NCBI GenBank assembly: GCA_030833265.1
Contig: JAURHO010000024.1
Location: 1 to 15,917 of the forward strand
Reading direction: 5' to 3'
Source: Crocinitomicaceae bacterium
Lineage (GTDB): Bacteria > Bacteroidota > Bacteroidia > Flavobacteriales_D > Crocinitomicaceae
Length of the DNA: 15,917 bases
A program made the position numbers and the translations under genes. A model generated the notes under the pieces. It was not told the DNA's origin, made no database searches, and saw only the letters and a list, made by a program, of their open reading frames with translations. Shown here piece after piece: positions 7,000 through 14,039 of the stretch. How positions within the stretch are numbered: the first letter of the stretch is position 1; every line of letters begins with the position of its first letter.

Positions 7000-7028
7000 A
7001 AGACGGGGCGTGTTGCTATTTGTTACAA
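7000..7028 (-). promoter_or_regulatory. ECF-type promoter element upstream of the beta-barrel gene
   Basis: On the minus strand TTGTAACAAA (7019-7028) is followed after 13 nt by CGTCTT (7000-7005). The same two blocks with the same 13-nt spacing occur upstream of the sigma gene. TGTAAC to CGTC is 16 nt, a usual -35 to -10 distance for ECF sigma factors. The -35 block touches the stop codon of the preceding gene, and the start codon is 23 nt from the -10 block. Confidence 0.6.
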
Positions 7029-8120
7029 TTATTTTTTTGCGCGGTTGCGTTCAATACTGATAGGGCCTAATTGAAACACGATTTTATCGGTGTTGGTGCC
7101 TTCCTCTACGTCATAGCGAACAGGAATACCAATAGTTTCACTCGCATAACGCGCCATTGTTTCATAGCGGAGGTCTGTAGTTGGTGTAGTGGTGCCAAAC
7201 AAGCGCTCATTTGTTTTTTGGAGTAAGAAAGTTTTGACCGTGACCGGTTCTTTTGCTAAAGCACTTTTTACTACCTGACCGTTTCCTTGTTCGGAAACGA
7301 TTGGATTAGTATTTCGATTGGCTTGCGGCAAGCCTAAGGAAGTTTGATTGTTATTATTTGCCAATGTTGCTTGATTGACATTTTGAGCTACTAAATTTTC
7401 CGGATTGACTTGCGCTGAAGGGTAAACTTCCTCTACAATGCAATCACGTGGTGGAAGATCAACGATGTGCGGATGCACAGCGGTCTGCGGATTTATATTG
7501 CTCGCGAGTAATTCCGAGGAAGCCGATTCTGTATGATTATTAATTACTTTTTTACTTGCTTTTAAATGGGCCTGAACAAGAGATTTTTTCTGAATGAAGC
7601 CAGGTTGCTCATTTTGACGGCCCACTAAAAATATAGTCAGTAAAATTGCAGCGGCTGAAGCGCTGATTGTGGCGACAACAGATTTGAATTGAAAGCGGCG
7701 AATTGGCGCATCTTTCAAAAGCGTTTCAATTCGTGGATAAGTAATGTCGAGATCTGGCTGTAATTGGGTAAGTTGAATTTGCGTTGCAACTTTTTGGTAG
7801 GAGGCGTCTTGTTCTAGTTGTTTTACTAGATGCTGCTCTTCATTAGTTAAGGTACCTTCTAAATTTCCGATGGCTAGTTTTTCATAGGGATGCCCTTCTT
7901 CGCTAGCGTAGCTCGATAAATTTTCAAAGTTTGCTTTAAGTAAAGATGGCCCTGAATAAGTTTGCTGTGAAGGATGAAGAGAGATTGGTTCCTCTAAATC
8001 GAATCTAAGATCGGGGTTTTCAGCGAGTAACTCATTTAATAATGCAGCTTGCTCAGTGGAGAGCGTACCATCATGGTAAGCTAAAATTAAATCTGCTATT
8101 TGAACTTCTGTTAGTTTCAT
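7029..8120 (-). CDS. Putative membrane-bound anti-sigma factor with a duplicated N-terminal module
   Basis: The 363-residue protein has about 146 cytoplasmic residues, one transmembrane segment (about 147-167) and about 195 polar, Asn/Gln-rich periplasmic residues. This is the layout of an anti-sigma factor that holds its sigma factor at the inner membrane. The N-terminus contains two related helical units with the core GTL-S/T-x-E-x-Q: residues 10-40 (YHDGTLSTEQ) and 80-112 (GNLEGTLTNEEQ). These resemble the anti-sigma helical domain but lack the zinc-binding HxxxCxxC. The coding start overlaps the sigma gene stop by 4 nt, which suggests coupled synthesis at a fixed ratio. The periplasmic C-terminus (ETMARYASETIGIPVRYDVE, then a short strand-rich end) shows no motif I recognise and could be the sensor. 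The anti-sigma role is inferred from position and layout, not from a strong family match. Confidence 0.65.
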   Translation of the reverse strand: MKLTEVQIADLILAYHDGTLSTEQAALLNELLAENPDLRFDLEEPISLHPSQQTYSGPSLLKANFENLSSYASEEGHPYEKLAIGNLEGTLTNEEQHLVKQLEQDASYQKVATQIQLTQLQPDLDITYPRIETLLKDAPIRRFQFKSVVATISASAAAILLTIFLVGRQNEQPGFIQKKSLVQAHLKASKKVINNHTESASSELLASNINPQTAVHPHIVDLPPRDCIVEEVYPSAQVNPENLVAQNVNQATLANNNNQTSLGLPQANRNTNPIVSEQGNGQVVKSALAKEPVTVKTFLLQKTNERLFGTTTPTTDLRYETMARYASETIGIPVRYDVEEGTNTDKIVFQLGPISIERNRAKK

Positions 8121-8602
8121 ATTAGTACCTCCATTTTACCAATATATTGTTTTAAAAAGCGGCGCGCTCTGAAAATGTAAACCTTTACTTGGTCTACAGA
8201 AAGCGCCGTCATTTCGGCTATTTCTTGGTAGCTGTAACCTTCGAAATCTCGGAGGGTAAGTACCGTTCTTTGGATGTCATTGAGTTGGGCAACACCTTCG
8301 TCGATGAGTTGCTGAACATCGTGTGCCACACCTGGGGTTTGCACCGGATCGGGTAAGGAACTGAGATGCTGTTGTTGGAGACTTTGTCTGCGGCTGCGGT
8401 CAATTTGTAGATTTACCACCGTTCTGAATAAGTACGATTTGACGCGCTGGTAATCAACGGTATCAAGGCGCATCCAGAGCCGTTCAAAGGCATCTTGGAC
8501 AAAATCTTGGGCAAGTTCGGTGTCTCTGACGTTCTTTAAAGCAAAACGATAGAGGCCATCCGAAAATTCGCGGACACAAATGTTATATTCCTGTACAGTC
8601 AT
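8117..8602 (-). CDS. ECF (extracytoplasmic function) RNA polymerase sigma factor
   Basis: The 161-residue protein has the two-domain ECF layout. Region 2 lies at about 10-72, with the -10 recognition part DFVQDAFERLWMRL (33-46) and SYLFRTVVNLQIDRSRR (56-72). Region 4 lies at about 105-155, with a helix-turn-helix GYSYQEIAEMTALSVDQVKV (122-141) and IFRARRFLKQY at the end. There is no region 1 or 3. Such factors direct RNA polymerase to a small regulon in response to an envelope signal and are normally held inactive by an anti-sigma factor encoded beside them, here the next gene (4-nt overlap). An element shared with the downstream barrel gene lies just upstream and suggests autoregulation. The leader from that element would be very short, about 6 nt. 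The amidohydrolase gene upstream ends 50 nt away on the same strand, so read-through is also possible. The signal sensed is unknown. SigP of Porphyromonas is a T9SS-linked ECF factor, but this sequence alone does not show equivalence. Confidence 0.92.
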   Translation of the reverse strand: MTVQEYNICVREFSDGLYRFALKNVRDTELAQDFVQDAFERLWMRLDTVDYQRVKSYLFRTVVNLQIDRSRRQSLQQQHLSSLPDPVQTPGVAHDVQQLIDEGVAQLNDIQRTVLTLRDFEGYSYQEIAEMTALSVDQVKVYIFRARRFLKQYIGKMEVLI

Positions 8603-8614
8603 CGTGACATCCTG

Positions 8615-8643
8615 AAGACGACGTCAAACTTCTTTTGTTACAA
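8615..8643 (-). promoter_or_regulatory. ECF-type promoter element upstream of the sigma factor gene
   Basis: On the minus strand TTGTAACAAA (8634-8643), 13 nt, then CGTCTT (8615-8620). This matches the element at 7000-7028 in both blocks and in spacing. The -35 block sits inside an imperfect palindrome: AACTTCTTTTGT (8627-8638) and ACAAAAAAAGTT (8640-8651) pair at 11 of 12 positions around one base. Confidence 0.6.
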
Positions 8644-8652
8644 AAAAAGTTT

Positions 8653-9879
8653 TTATTGCTTGTATTTATCTTGGTACTTATGATAAAGTGCTTCTTGGAA
8701 ATTGGTCGTTGGGCAAAACTTGCCATTGATAAGAATCAGGCTCACGGCATTGGTTTTCATATCAAGTGCAGGGCCTTTTGAAACAAAAAATGTCGCCTTT
8801 TTGCCAGCGGCTAAGGTCCCGTAATCTTGGTCAATGCCCATGATCTTGCAAACATTTAAAGATACAGTTTGCAGGGCTTCTTCTTCGCTGAGACCGTATG
8901 CCATCGTGGTTCCTGCCTGAAAAGGTAAGTTTCTGGTGTTCATGGCTTGCATATCACCGTCATTTTGAAGACAAAACAAAATACCCTGAGCTTTGAGCAA
9001 GGCCGGCATGCGATAAGGTTGATACGTGAGGTCGTCTTCATGTCTAGGCAAACTATGAATGCGATTGAGCATTACGGGTATTTTTGAATCTTTGAGTTTT
9101 GGACCCACCAAGTGTGCTTCGTCGCCACCTACAATCACTGGGAAGGGCAAAGCAAACGCTTGTGCAAAATCGATGACATCTACAATTTGTTGAATACTTT
9201 CAGCATGAATATAGACTCGCTTTGTGCCTTTGAAACACGCTTTCATAGCTTCAATTCTGAGCTCAACAACCGGTTCTGTGCGGTCAAAAGCCGCCGCCTT
9301 GGCTGTATTGAAAAAATTATAAATCAGTTGCTTATCTTGCGCATAGGTTTCTTTGTTCGAGGGCCAGTTCACATGGATGCCATCATTGGCAACAATTGTT
9401 GCATCCTCCCAGTTCCAGCCAGATAAATTCATGATGGCAGAGGTGCCTGAAATGAGGCCTCCTCTGGGCGTGGCTTGAGAAATGAGCACGCCATTCGTTC
9501 TAACCGTCTCGACCACTCGCGATTCGACATTAAAGGCAATTTGTGCACGCACATGCGGATTCCAGGTCCCGACATCGTTGAAGTCACGGGTAGCTCTTAC
9601 TGCATCAATTTCGGTAAGACCCAAGGTGTTGTTTGCTGAAACCAACGCCGGGTAAATATGCTGACCTTTGAGTTGAATGATGGTATCCCAATCTTTTGGG
9701 TCGAAAGTTTGTGTGAGGGCATTTTTGACAAACGCAATGCGGTCATTGACCACCCCAATGGCAGCAGACTCCATGACCTGACCGTCGCCGATATGCGCTA
9801 CACCATTGAGCAGCAAGATGCGTTGTCCGTTTGCAACTAATTGCCATCCGAGGCAAAAAAATAAAAGTAACTGCTTCAT
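8653..9879 (-). CDS. Exported amidohydrolase-family protein lacking the HxH metal motif
   Basis: The 408-residue protein has a Sec signal peptide (1-18, cleavage near ANG-QR) and an amidohydrolase-superfamily fold: an N-terminal strand domain (ILLLNGVAHIGDGQV, 21-35), a barrel, and a C-terminal return (YGTLAAGKKATFFV, 353-366). In active members the first barrel strand ends in PGxxDxHxH. Here it reads PALVSANNTLG (77-87), so both histidines are missing. Later positions that often hold ligands remain: His225 (YIHAES), His257 (DEAHLV) and Asp307/Asp309 (QNDGDM). The block GLTEIDAVRATRDFNDVGTW (87-106) and RGGLISGTSAIM (139-150) match a Bacteroidota subfamily that I recall as having the same replacement. 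The gene begins 2 nt after the larger amidohydrolase gene, so the two products probably act together in the periplasm. The substrate is unknown; imidazolonepropionase-like is a fold label only. Confidence 0.82.
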   Translation of the reverse strand: MKQLLLFFCLGWQLVANGQRILLLNGVAHIGDGQVMESAAIGVVNDRIAFVKNALTQTFDPKDWDTIIQLKGQHIYPALVSANNTLGLTEIDAVRATRDFNDVGTWNPHVRAQIAFNVESRVVETVRTNGVLISQATPRGGLISGTSAIMNLSGWNWEDATIVANDGIHVNWPSNKETYAQDKQLIYNFFNTAKAAAFDRTEPVVELRIEAMKACFKGTKRVYIHAESIQQIVDVIDFAQAFALPFPVIVGGDEAHLVGPKLKDSKIPVMLNRIHSLPRHEDDLTYQPYRMPALLKAQGILFCLQNDGDMQAMNTRNLPFQAGTTMAYGLSEEEALQTVSLNVCKIMGIDQDYGTLAAGKKATFFVSKGPALDMKTNAVSLILINGKFCPTTNFQEALYHKYQDKYKQ

Positions 9880-9881
9880 GA

Positions 9882-12800
9882 TTAATGGGTATTTTCTTGG
9901 GTTTCTGCTTCTTCGCCAAGGGTGTCACAATGGAAGTGTTTTTTCACTTTCTTCTGAGGTGCTTTGCTTGGCTCTCCCAACTCGTTGGAGGCCAACATGA
10001 TGCCTAAAATGCGATTGCGTTCTTGCTGAATCATGGTCAGTTTGGCTTCCTGAACAGCTTCTTCATAGTAAATTACACCATCGACAAGCGTTAGAGATGC
10101 TCGGGCTGTAATGCTGAGCGGGTTGGCAGTCCATAAAACTAAATCGGCATCTTTGCCCGCTTTCACACTGCCCATTTGCTGGTCGAGGTGTAGGATTTTT
10201 GCCGGATTCAGTGTCACTAATTTCCAAGCCTCTTCTTCTGTCATGCCGCCATATTTGATGGCTTTGGCTGCTTCCTGGTTCAAGCGGCGCCCCATTTCAG
10301 CATCGTCTGAATTCAGACAAACCAAGACTCCTTGTTGTTGCATGAGGGCTGCGTTGTAAGGAATGGCATCATTGACTTCAAATTTATAAGCCCACCAGTC
10401 GGAAAAAGTTGAGCCAGCCACCCCGTGCGCTTTCATTTTGTCCGCTACTTTATAACCTTCTAAAATGTGGGTAAAGGTATTGACCCTGAAGCCCATGGAA
10501 TCTGCCACGTGCATCAGCATATTGATCTCTGACTGAATGTAAGAATGGCAAGTGATGAAGCGTTCTGAACGCAAAATTTCAGACAACACCTCTAATTCGA
10601 GGTCAACCCTTGGTGCTGTTTTTGATTTACCCGCTTTGTAGTCGTTCCACTCTTTTTGATAAGCTTTGGCGCGATAGAAGCCGTCATAGAAAACTTGCTC
10701 AACGCCCATGCGGGTTTGTGGAAAGCGAACGGTGTTGAAGTCACCCCAGTTGGCTTGCTTGACATTCTCTCCGAGTGCAAATTTGATGAATTTAGGAGCG
10801 TTGTCTATGAGCAATTCTTCTGGTGTTTGTCCCCATTTGAGTTTGATGAGGGCCGATTGACCACCAATAGGGTTTGCGGAACCGTGCAAGAGTTGTGCAG
10901 CTGTAACGCCTCCTGCAAGCTGTCTATAAATATCGATATCGTCGGGGTTCACGACATCGGCAATGCTGACCTCGGCCGAAATGGATTGCCCTCCTTCGTT
11001 CACGCCCTTTGAAATAGCAATATGCGAGTGTTCATCGATAATGCCACTTGTTAAATGAAGTCCTTTAGCGTCAACTACTCTAGCTCCGGCCGGTGCTGCG
11101 ATGGATTGGCGGCTCACCTTAATGATTTTTCCGTCCTGTACTAATACATCGGCCCCAACTAGAATGCCTTCTTTTTCGTTGGTCCAGACTGTAGCATCTT
11201 TGAATAAAATAGTTTTGGTTTTTTGCACTTCCATATTTCCAAAAGCCATATTTGGAAACCAAACTGCACCGTTGTGTAGCGTATCCGGCTTCAGACTGGT
11301 TAAGGGTTGAAGTTCGGTTTTTTTGTTTTGAATGGCTGACCAACGGATCCAGGCGCCTTGCGCATTGGTGCCCTCACCTTCTAAAACGGCCCCATCTTTC
11401 AAGACTTTACCATGTAATTGAATGAGCTGTTTTTCAGTTTGCCCCAAAGACAAAAACTGGATGGAAATGTCTTGTTGATTCAAGATGACATTTGCTTTTG
11501 TGCTGAGCGTGTCCGTACCTTTTACAAGCATCGCTTTACCTTGAGGGCGCTCAGGCGTCCCGCTGAGTTGCAAACCGTAAGTTTGATTTTCGAAGCGAAC
11601 GGTATAGCTGCCAATAATTTGTGCTGTATTTGGGGTTTTCCAAATTTTTTGTTCCCCTTGATTCCATGATGCTAATAATTGGGCTTCATGTGTGAAAGGA
11701 TTGCCGTTGTAGACAGAAAAACTCGCCAATTTACCCACTTCTAAAGTACCAATTTGGGCATCAAGACCAAGCCAAGCAGCTGGGATAGTCGTGAGTGCGG
11801 CCAGTGCTTGCTGGGGTGTTAAACCACGGTTAATAGCCTTGCGCAAGTTGGTCCAGAATTGATCTGCATTTTTTAGACCCTGAGTACTAATAGCGAAGTC
11901 CATTTGCTGCTTTGCTATCAAAGCAGCATTGGCAGGAGCAAGTTCCCAATGTTTGAGATCGCTAAGCGGAATTTGACTGGCTAAGTAAGGATCTTTGACG
12001 TCGTAGGCCTCCGGAAAATTAAGCGGTAAAATCAGCTTGGCTTGGAGGGCTTTGAGCGTTTGAGCAATGGCATATTCATTGCCTGAACCGACATAAATAA
12101 ATGAACTTTTGAATTCTTTGGCAATTTTTTCGGCACGCAGAATTTCATATTTGTCTGAGGTTTTGAAAAAGGTCGGCAAAGTGTAAATACTTTGCCATTG
12201 ATTCAAAGATTCAGAATAAGGAAGTTTGTTTGCATTGGCTTGGTAGTAAGTTAAATCATATAAAGCCTGGCGCAAAAGCGCAATGGCGCCCATTTGTGAG
12301 GATGGATACCCTTGATGGCTGCCTCCTTTTTCAAAAGAATAAAATTGTGCCGCTTTAGCTTTGATGATCTGACGGTGCACAGGGCCCTCGCCTAAGCCAA
12401 CAAAAGCCCCACTTCCCCTGACAATGCCGTCTGTAAAATGCGTCAATGCAAAGCCAAATCCAGCCTGTTGGAGTTGTTCAACTTTAGCTGCTTGATATTG
12501 ATACGTGGCAGATGCCGCAAGCTCTGGGTGTACCGCTTCGTTCCAATAATAAGCGCCCTCTTTGTTGGACTCCATTTGTGGTCTCCAGCCACCGCCTTCG
12601 TATTTAACTGGTTCTAGACCTACATCTGAATACAGTTCGACAAAGGATGGAACAATATATTTTCCGGTATAATCAATGACTACCGCTCCTTCTTGCTTGA
12701 TTTGCTTTGCGACTTTGATGATTTTTCCATCTTTAATAAGTAAATCGGTGGCCTGGACAGTTTCGCCGGGCTTGATCATTATGGTGGCATTTTGCAGTAA

Positions 12801-12908
12801 AATGTAGGAAGGGGTTGTGGCTTTGACCCCATTTTCAGGGCCAAACTGAGCCTTTAATTCGAGCGAAAAGAAGACGCTCAAAAAGAATAATAAAAAGCTT
12901 GCTTTCAT
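9882..12908 (-). CDS. Exported double-domain amidohydrolase, second domain with intact metal motif
   Basis: The 1008-residue protein has a Sec signal peptide (1-20, LKA-QF) and two amidohydrolase-like halves. The first (about 34-425) has the strand domain and the C-terminal return IGTLEVGKLASFSVYNGNPF (386-405), but PSFVELYSDVG (87-97) stands where PGxxDxHxH should be. A beta-rich linker spans about 430-545. The second half (about 565-950) has TSGIIDEHSHIA (620-631) with His627 and His629, possible carboxylated Lys in KFIKFALGENVK (706-717), His788 (TCHSY), His814 (FTHILEGYK), and Asp868/869 (NSDDAE), then GSVKAGKDADLVLW (913-926). This half should be a metal-dependent hydrolase. A charged tail ends with HFHC (991-994). 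The family's usual single domain is about 400 residues, so this is a duplication or fusion. The next gene adds a third domain 2 nt downstream. The substrate is unknown; periplasmic dipeptide or cyclic amide hydrolysis is a guess from the superfamily. Confidence 0.88.
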   Translation of the reverse strand: MKASFLLFFLSVFFSLELKAQFGPENGVKATTPSYILLQNATIMIKPGETVQATDLLIKDGKIIKVAKQIKQEGAVVIDYTGKYIVPSFVELYSDVGLEPVKYEGGGWRPQMESNKEGAYYWNEAVHPELAASATYQYQAAKVEQLQQAGFGFALTHFTDGIVRGSGAFVGLGEGPVHRQIIKAKAAQFYSFEKGGSHQGYPSSQMGAIALLRQALYDLTYYQANANKLPYSESLNQWQSIYTLPTFFKTSDKYEILRAEKIAKEFKSSFIYVGSGNEYAIAQTLKALQAKLILPLNFPEAYDVKDPYLASQIPLSDLKHWELAPANAALIAKQQMDFAISTQGLKNADQFWTNLRKAINRGLTPQQALAALTTIPAAWLGLDAQIGTLEVGKLASFSVYNGNPFTHEAQLLASWNQGEQKIWKTPNTAQIIGSYTVRFENQTYGLQLSGTPERPQGKAMLVKGTDTLSTKANVILNQQDISIQFLSLGQTEKQLIQLHGKVLKDGAVLEGEGTNAQGAWIRWSAIQNKKTELQPLTSLKPDTLHNGAVWFPNMAFGNMEVQKTKTILFKDATVWTNEKEGILVGADVLVQDGKIIKVSRQSIAAPAGARVVDAKGLHLTSGIIDEHSHIAISKGVNEGGQSISAEVSIADVVNPDDIDIYRQLAGGVTAAQLLHGSANPIGGQSALIKLKWGQTPEELLIDNAPKFIKFALGENVKQANWGDFNTVRFPQTRMGVEQVFYDGFYRAKAYQKEWNDYKAGKSKTAPRVDLELEVLSEILRSERFITCHSYIQSEINMLMHVADSMGFRVNTFTHILEGYKVADKMKAHGVAGSTFSDWWAYKFEVNDAIPYNAALMQQQGVLVCLNSDDAEMGRRLNQEAAKAIKYGGMTEEEAWKLVTLNPAKILHLDQQMGSVKAGKDADLVLWTANPLSITARASLTLVDGVIYYEEAVQEAKLTMIQQERNRILGIMLASNELGEPSKAPQKKVKKHFHCDTLGEEAETQENTH

Positions 12909-12961
12909 AAGCTGTGAAAATACAAATTCTTCAAGAAATAAATGAGGTGAGGCTTACCGAA

Positions 12962-13630
12962 CTAAACATATTTAAGCGCCTCGCGTTTCGCTAAGCCTTG
13001 TAAGTTCTCTTCAAATACAACCTGCGTCACCCAACTCGGGTTCCACTTGGAAACCTCGCGCAGCGTCCATCCGATGGCCTTTTGAATAAAAAACTCTTTG
13101 TTCGGTTTAAAAGTGCGGATGTAATATTGCAGTAGATCTAGGTTGGTTTTTTGCTTGTATTTCAATTGATGAATAAGCAAAGTGCGGTGCAACCAAAAAT
13201 GTTCTGATTCTTCCCACTCTTTAGCCAAAACTTGAAATTCTTTGGGGAATTTGGCGGCAAAATGCCCAACACTATGGGACGCAATCAAGTCAAGAGAATC
13301 CCACCAAGTTTGATTGCTCAAAATAAATGTAAAAAAAGGACCGTCTGTCGGTTGAGCAATTTTTTTGTAATTGGCTAGTAAATAATCAATGGCAATGTAT
13401 TGCACCTCGCGGTATTGGTTGGCCCAACATTCATAAACGAAATCGTGGGAAGCATCGGGTTTGATCGAAAGAAGTTGTGCTTTGTGTTTTTTAAAAATTT
13501 CTTTTCGCGGGCCAGACATCACGCCTAAAAAAGAAAAATGGTTTTTCATGTAGGCTTCCATCAGTTCTACCCGATTTGGATCCCTGACAAGCTCCAAAGA
13601 ATGTTGAATGTCTTGAACTATTTCATGCAT
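12962..13630 (-). CDS. AlkD-type DNA alkylation repair glycosylase (HEAT-like repeats)
   Basis: The 222-residue protein is all-helical and of the usual length for AlkD. Recognisable family segments are FSFLGVMSGPRK (32-43), REVQYIAIDYLL (74-85), WWDSLDLIASHSVG (109-122), LHRTLLIHQLKYK (147-159) and FFIQKAIGWTLREVSKWNP (180-198). Residues equivalent to the AlkD active-site set appear to be present: Trp110, Asp114, Arg149 and Trp188. AlkD glycosylases remove positively charged alkylated bases such as 7-methylguanine and 3-methyladenine without flipping the base out. The ATG at 13628-13630 is only 18 nt from the 3' end of rnpB, so the U-rich tail of rnpB overlaps its leader. Expression may depend on read-through past rnpB or a weak promoter not identified. 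No termination signal was seen between it and the amidohydrolase gene 53 nt downstream. Confidence 0.88.
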   Translation of the reverse strand: MHEIVQDIQHSLELVRDPNRVELMEAYMKNHFSFLGVMSGPRKEIFKKHKAQLLSIKPDASHDFVYECWANQYREVQYIAIDYLLANYKKIAQPTDGPFFTFILSNQTWWDSLDLIASHSVGHFAAKFPKEFQVLAKEWEESEHFWLHRTLLIHQLKYKQKTNLDLLQYYIRTFKPNKEFFIQKAIGWTLREVSKWNPSWVTQVVFEENLQGLAKREALKYV

Positions 13631-13633
13631 GCT

Positions 13634-13657
13634 GAAAAAATAAAAAATGGCAAATCA
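13634..13657 (-). terminator. T-rich 3' end of rnpB
   Basis: On the minus strand the closing arm of RNase P helix P1 (TGATTTGCC, 13657-13649) is followed at once by ATTTTTTATTTTTT (13648-13635). The RNA's own P1 stem plus this U-tract can act as the terminator, although P1 pairs with the distant 5' end rather than a local hairpin. Confidence 0.45.
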
Positions 13658-14028
13658 TAAGCCGGGTTCTGTACCAATGGCTGCACGCAGCTTTGGTGTC
13701 TATCATTTATCTAGCTCCAAACTCACGCTTGGAGTCCATCAACCTACCCTCCGAGTCAGGCGAGCAGCCCTCTCTGCTTGCGCAGGCCCCGGTATATTTG
13801 GTCTTTCAGCTCGTAAGGTTTACCCTGCCCTGCTTATCACTAAGCAAGCGGTGGGCTCTTACCCCACCTTTTCACCTTTTCCTCGGTAAACCGAGGTAGT
13901 TTAATTTTCTGCGGCACTTTCTGTACCACAACCATCGCTAGTTGCAGCCCTTCCTGTTAGGAAGTACGATGCTCTGTGCTGCCCGGACTTTCCTCTTTTC
14001 AAATGAAAAGCGATAGACTGATTTGCCG
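13649..14028 (-). ncRNA. rnpB: RNase P RNA, bacterial type A
   Basis: This is the catalytic RNA that removes 5' leaders from precursor tRNAs. On the minus strand the 5' conserved block GAGGAAAGTCCGGGC lies at 13995-13981 and the 3' block ACAGAACCCGGCTTAT at 13672-13657; together these form P4 and its flanks. Between them are GGTGGGGTAAGAGCCCACC (about 13869-13851), the conserved GCAGGGTAAACC region (about 13829-13818) and GAAAGACCAAATA. The ends pair as helix P1: GGCAAATCA (14027-14019) with TGATTTGCC (13657-13649), 9 bp. The length of about 380 nt is normal. The ends are set from P1 and may be off by a few bases. This explains the roughly 400-nt stretch between the cargo gene and the AlkD gene, which holds no protein gene. 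Confidence 0.96.
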
Positions 14029-14031
14029 CAG

Positions 14032-14039
14032 CAAAGGTA
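14032..14039 (-). promoter_or_regulatory. -7 promoter element of rnpB
   Basis: The minus strand reads TACCTTTG, a full match to TAnnTTTG, ending 5 nt before the first base of helix P1. It begins one base from the TAA stop of the cargo gene (14040-14042), so the upstream promoter region is inside coding sequence. No standard TTTG -33 box is seen. Confidence 0.7.

Noticed and set aside
8627..8651. Treating the palindrome after the amidohydrolase gene as an intrinsic terminator.
   Set aside because: The hairpin would have nearly no loop, is very AT-rich, and no T run follows on the minus strand. Much of its symmetry comes from the -35 block.
11418..11669. Several plus-strand frames of 60-118 residues inside the amidohydrolase genes.
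   Set aside because: All are antisense shadows with no recognisable motifs, and the minus-strand proteins are full-length family members.
9882..12908. Two separate genes mis-joined by a frameshift or assembly error, given the double domain.
   Set aside because: The frame is continuous through a long beta-rich linker with no internal signal peptide, and double-domain proteins of this size are familiar in Bacteroidota.
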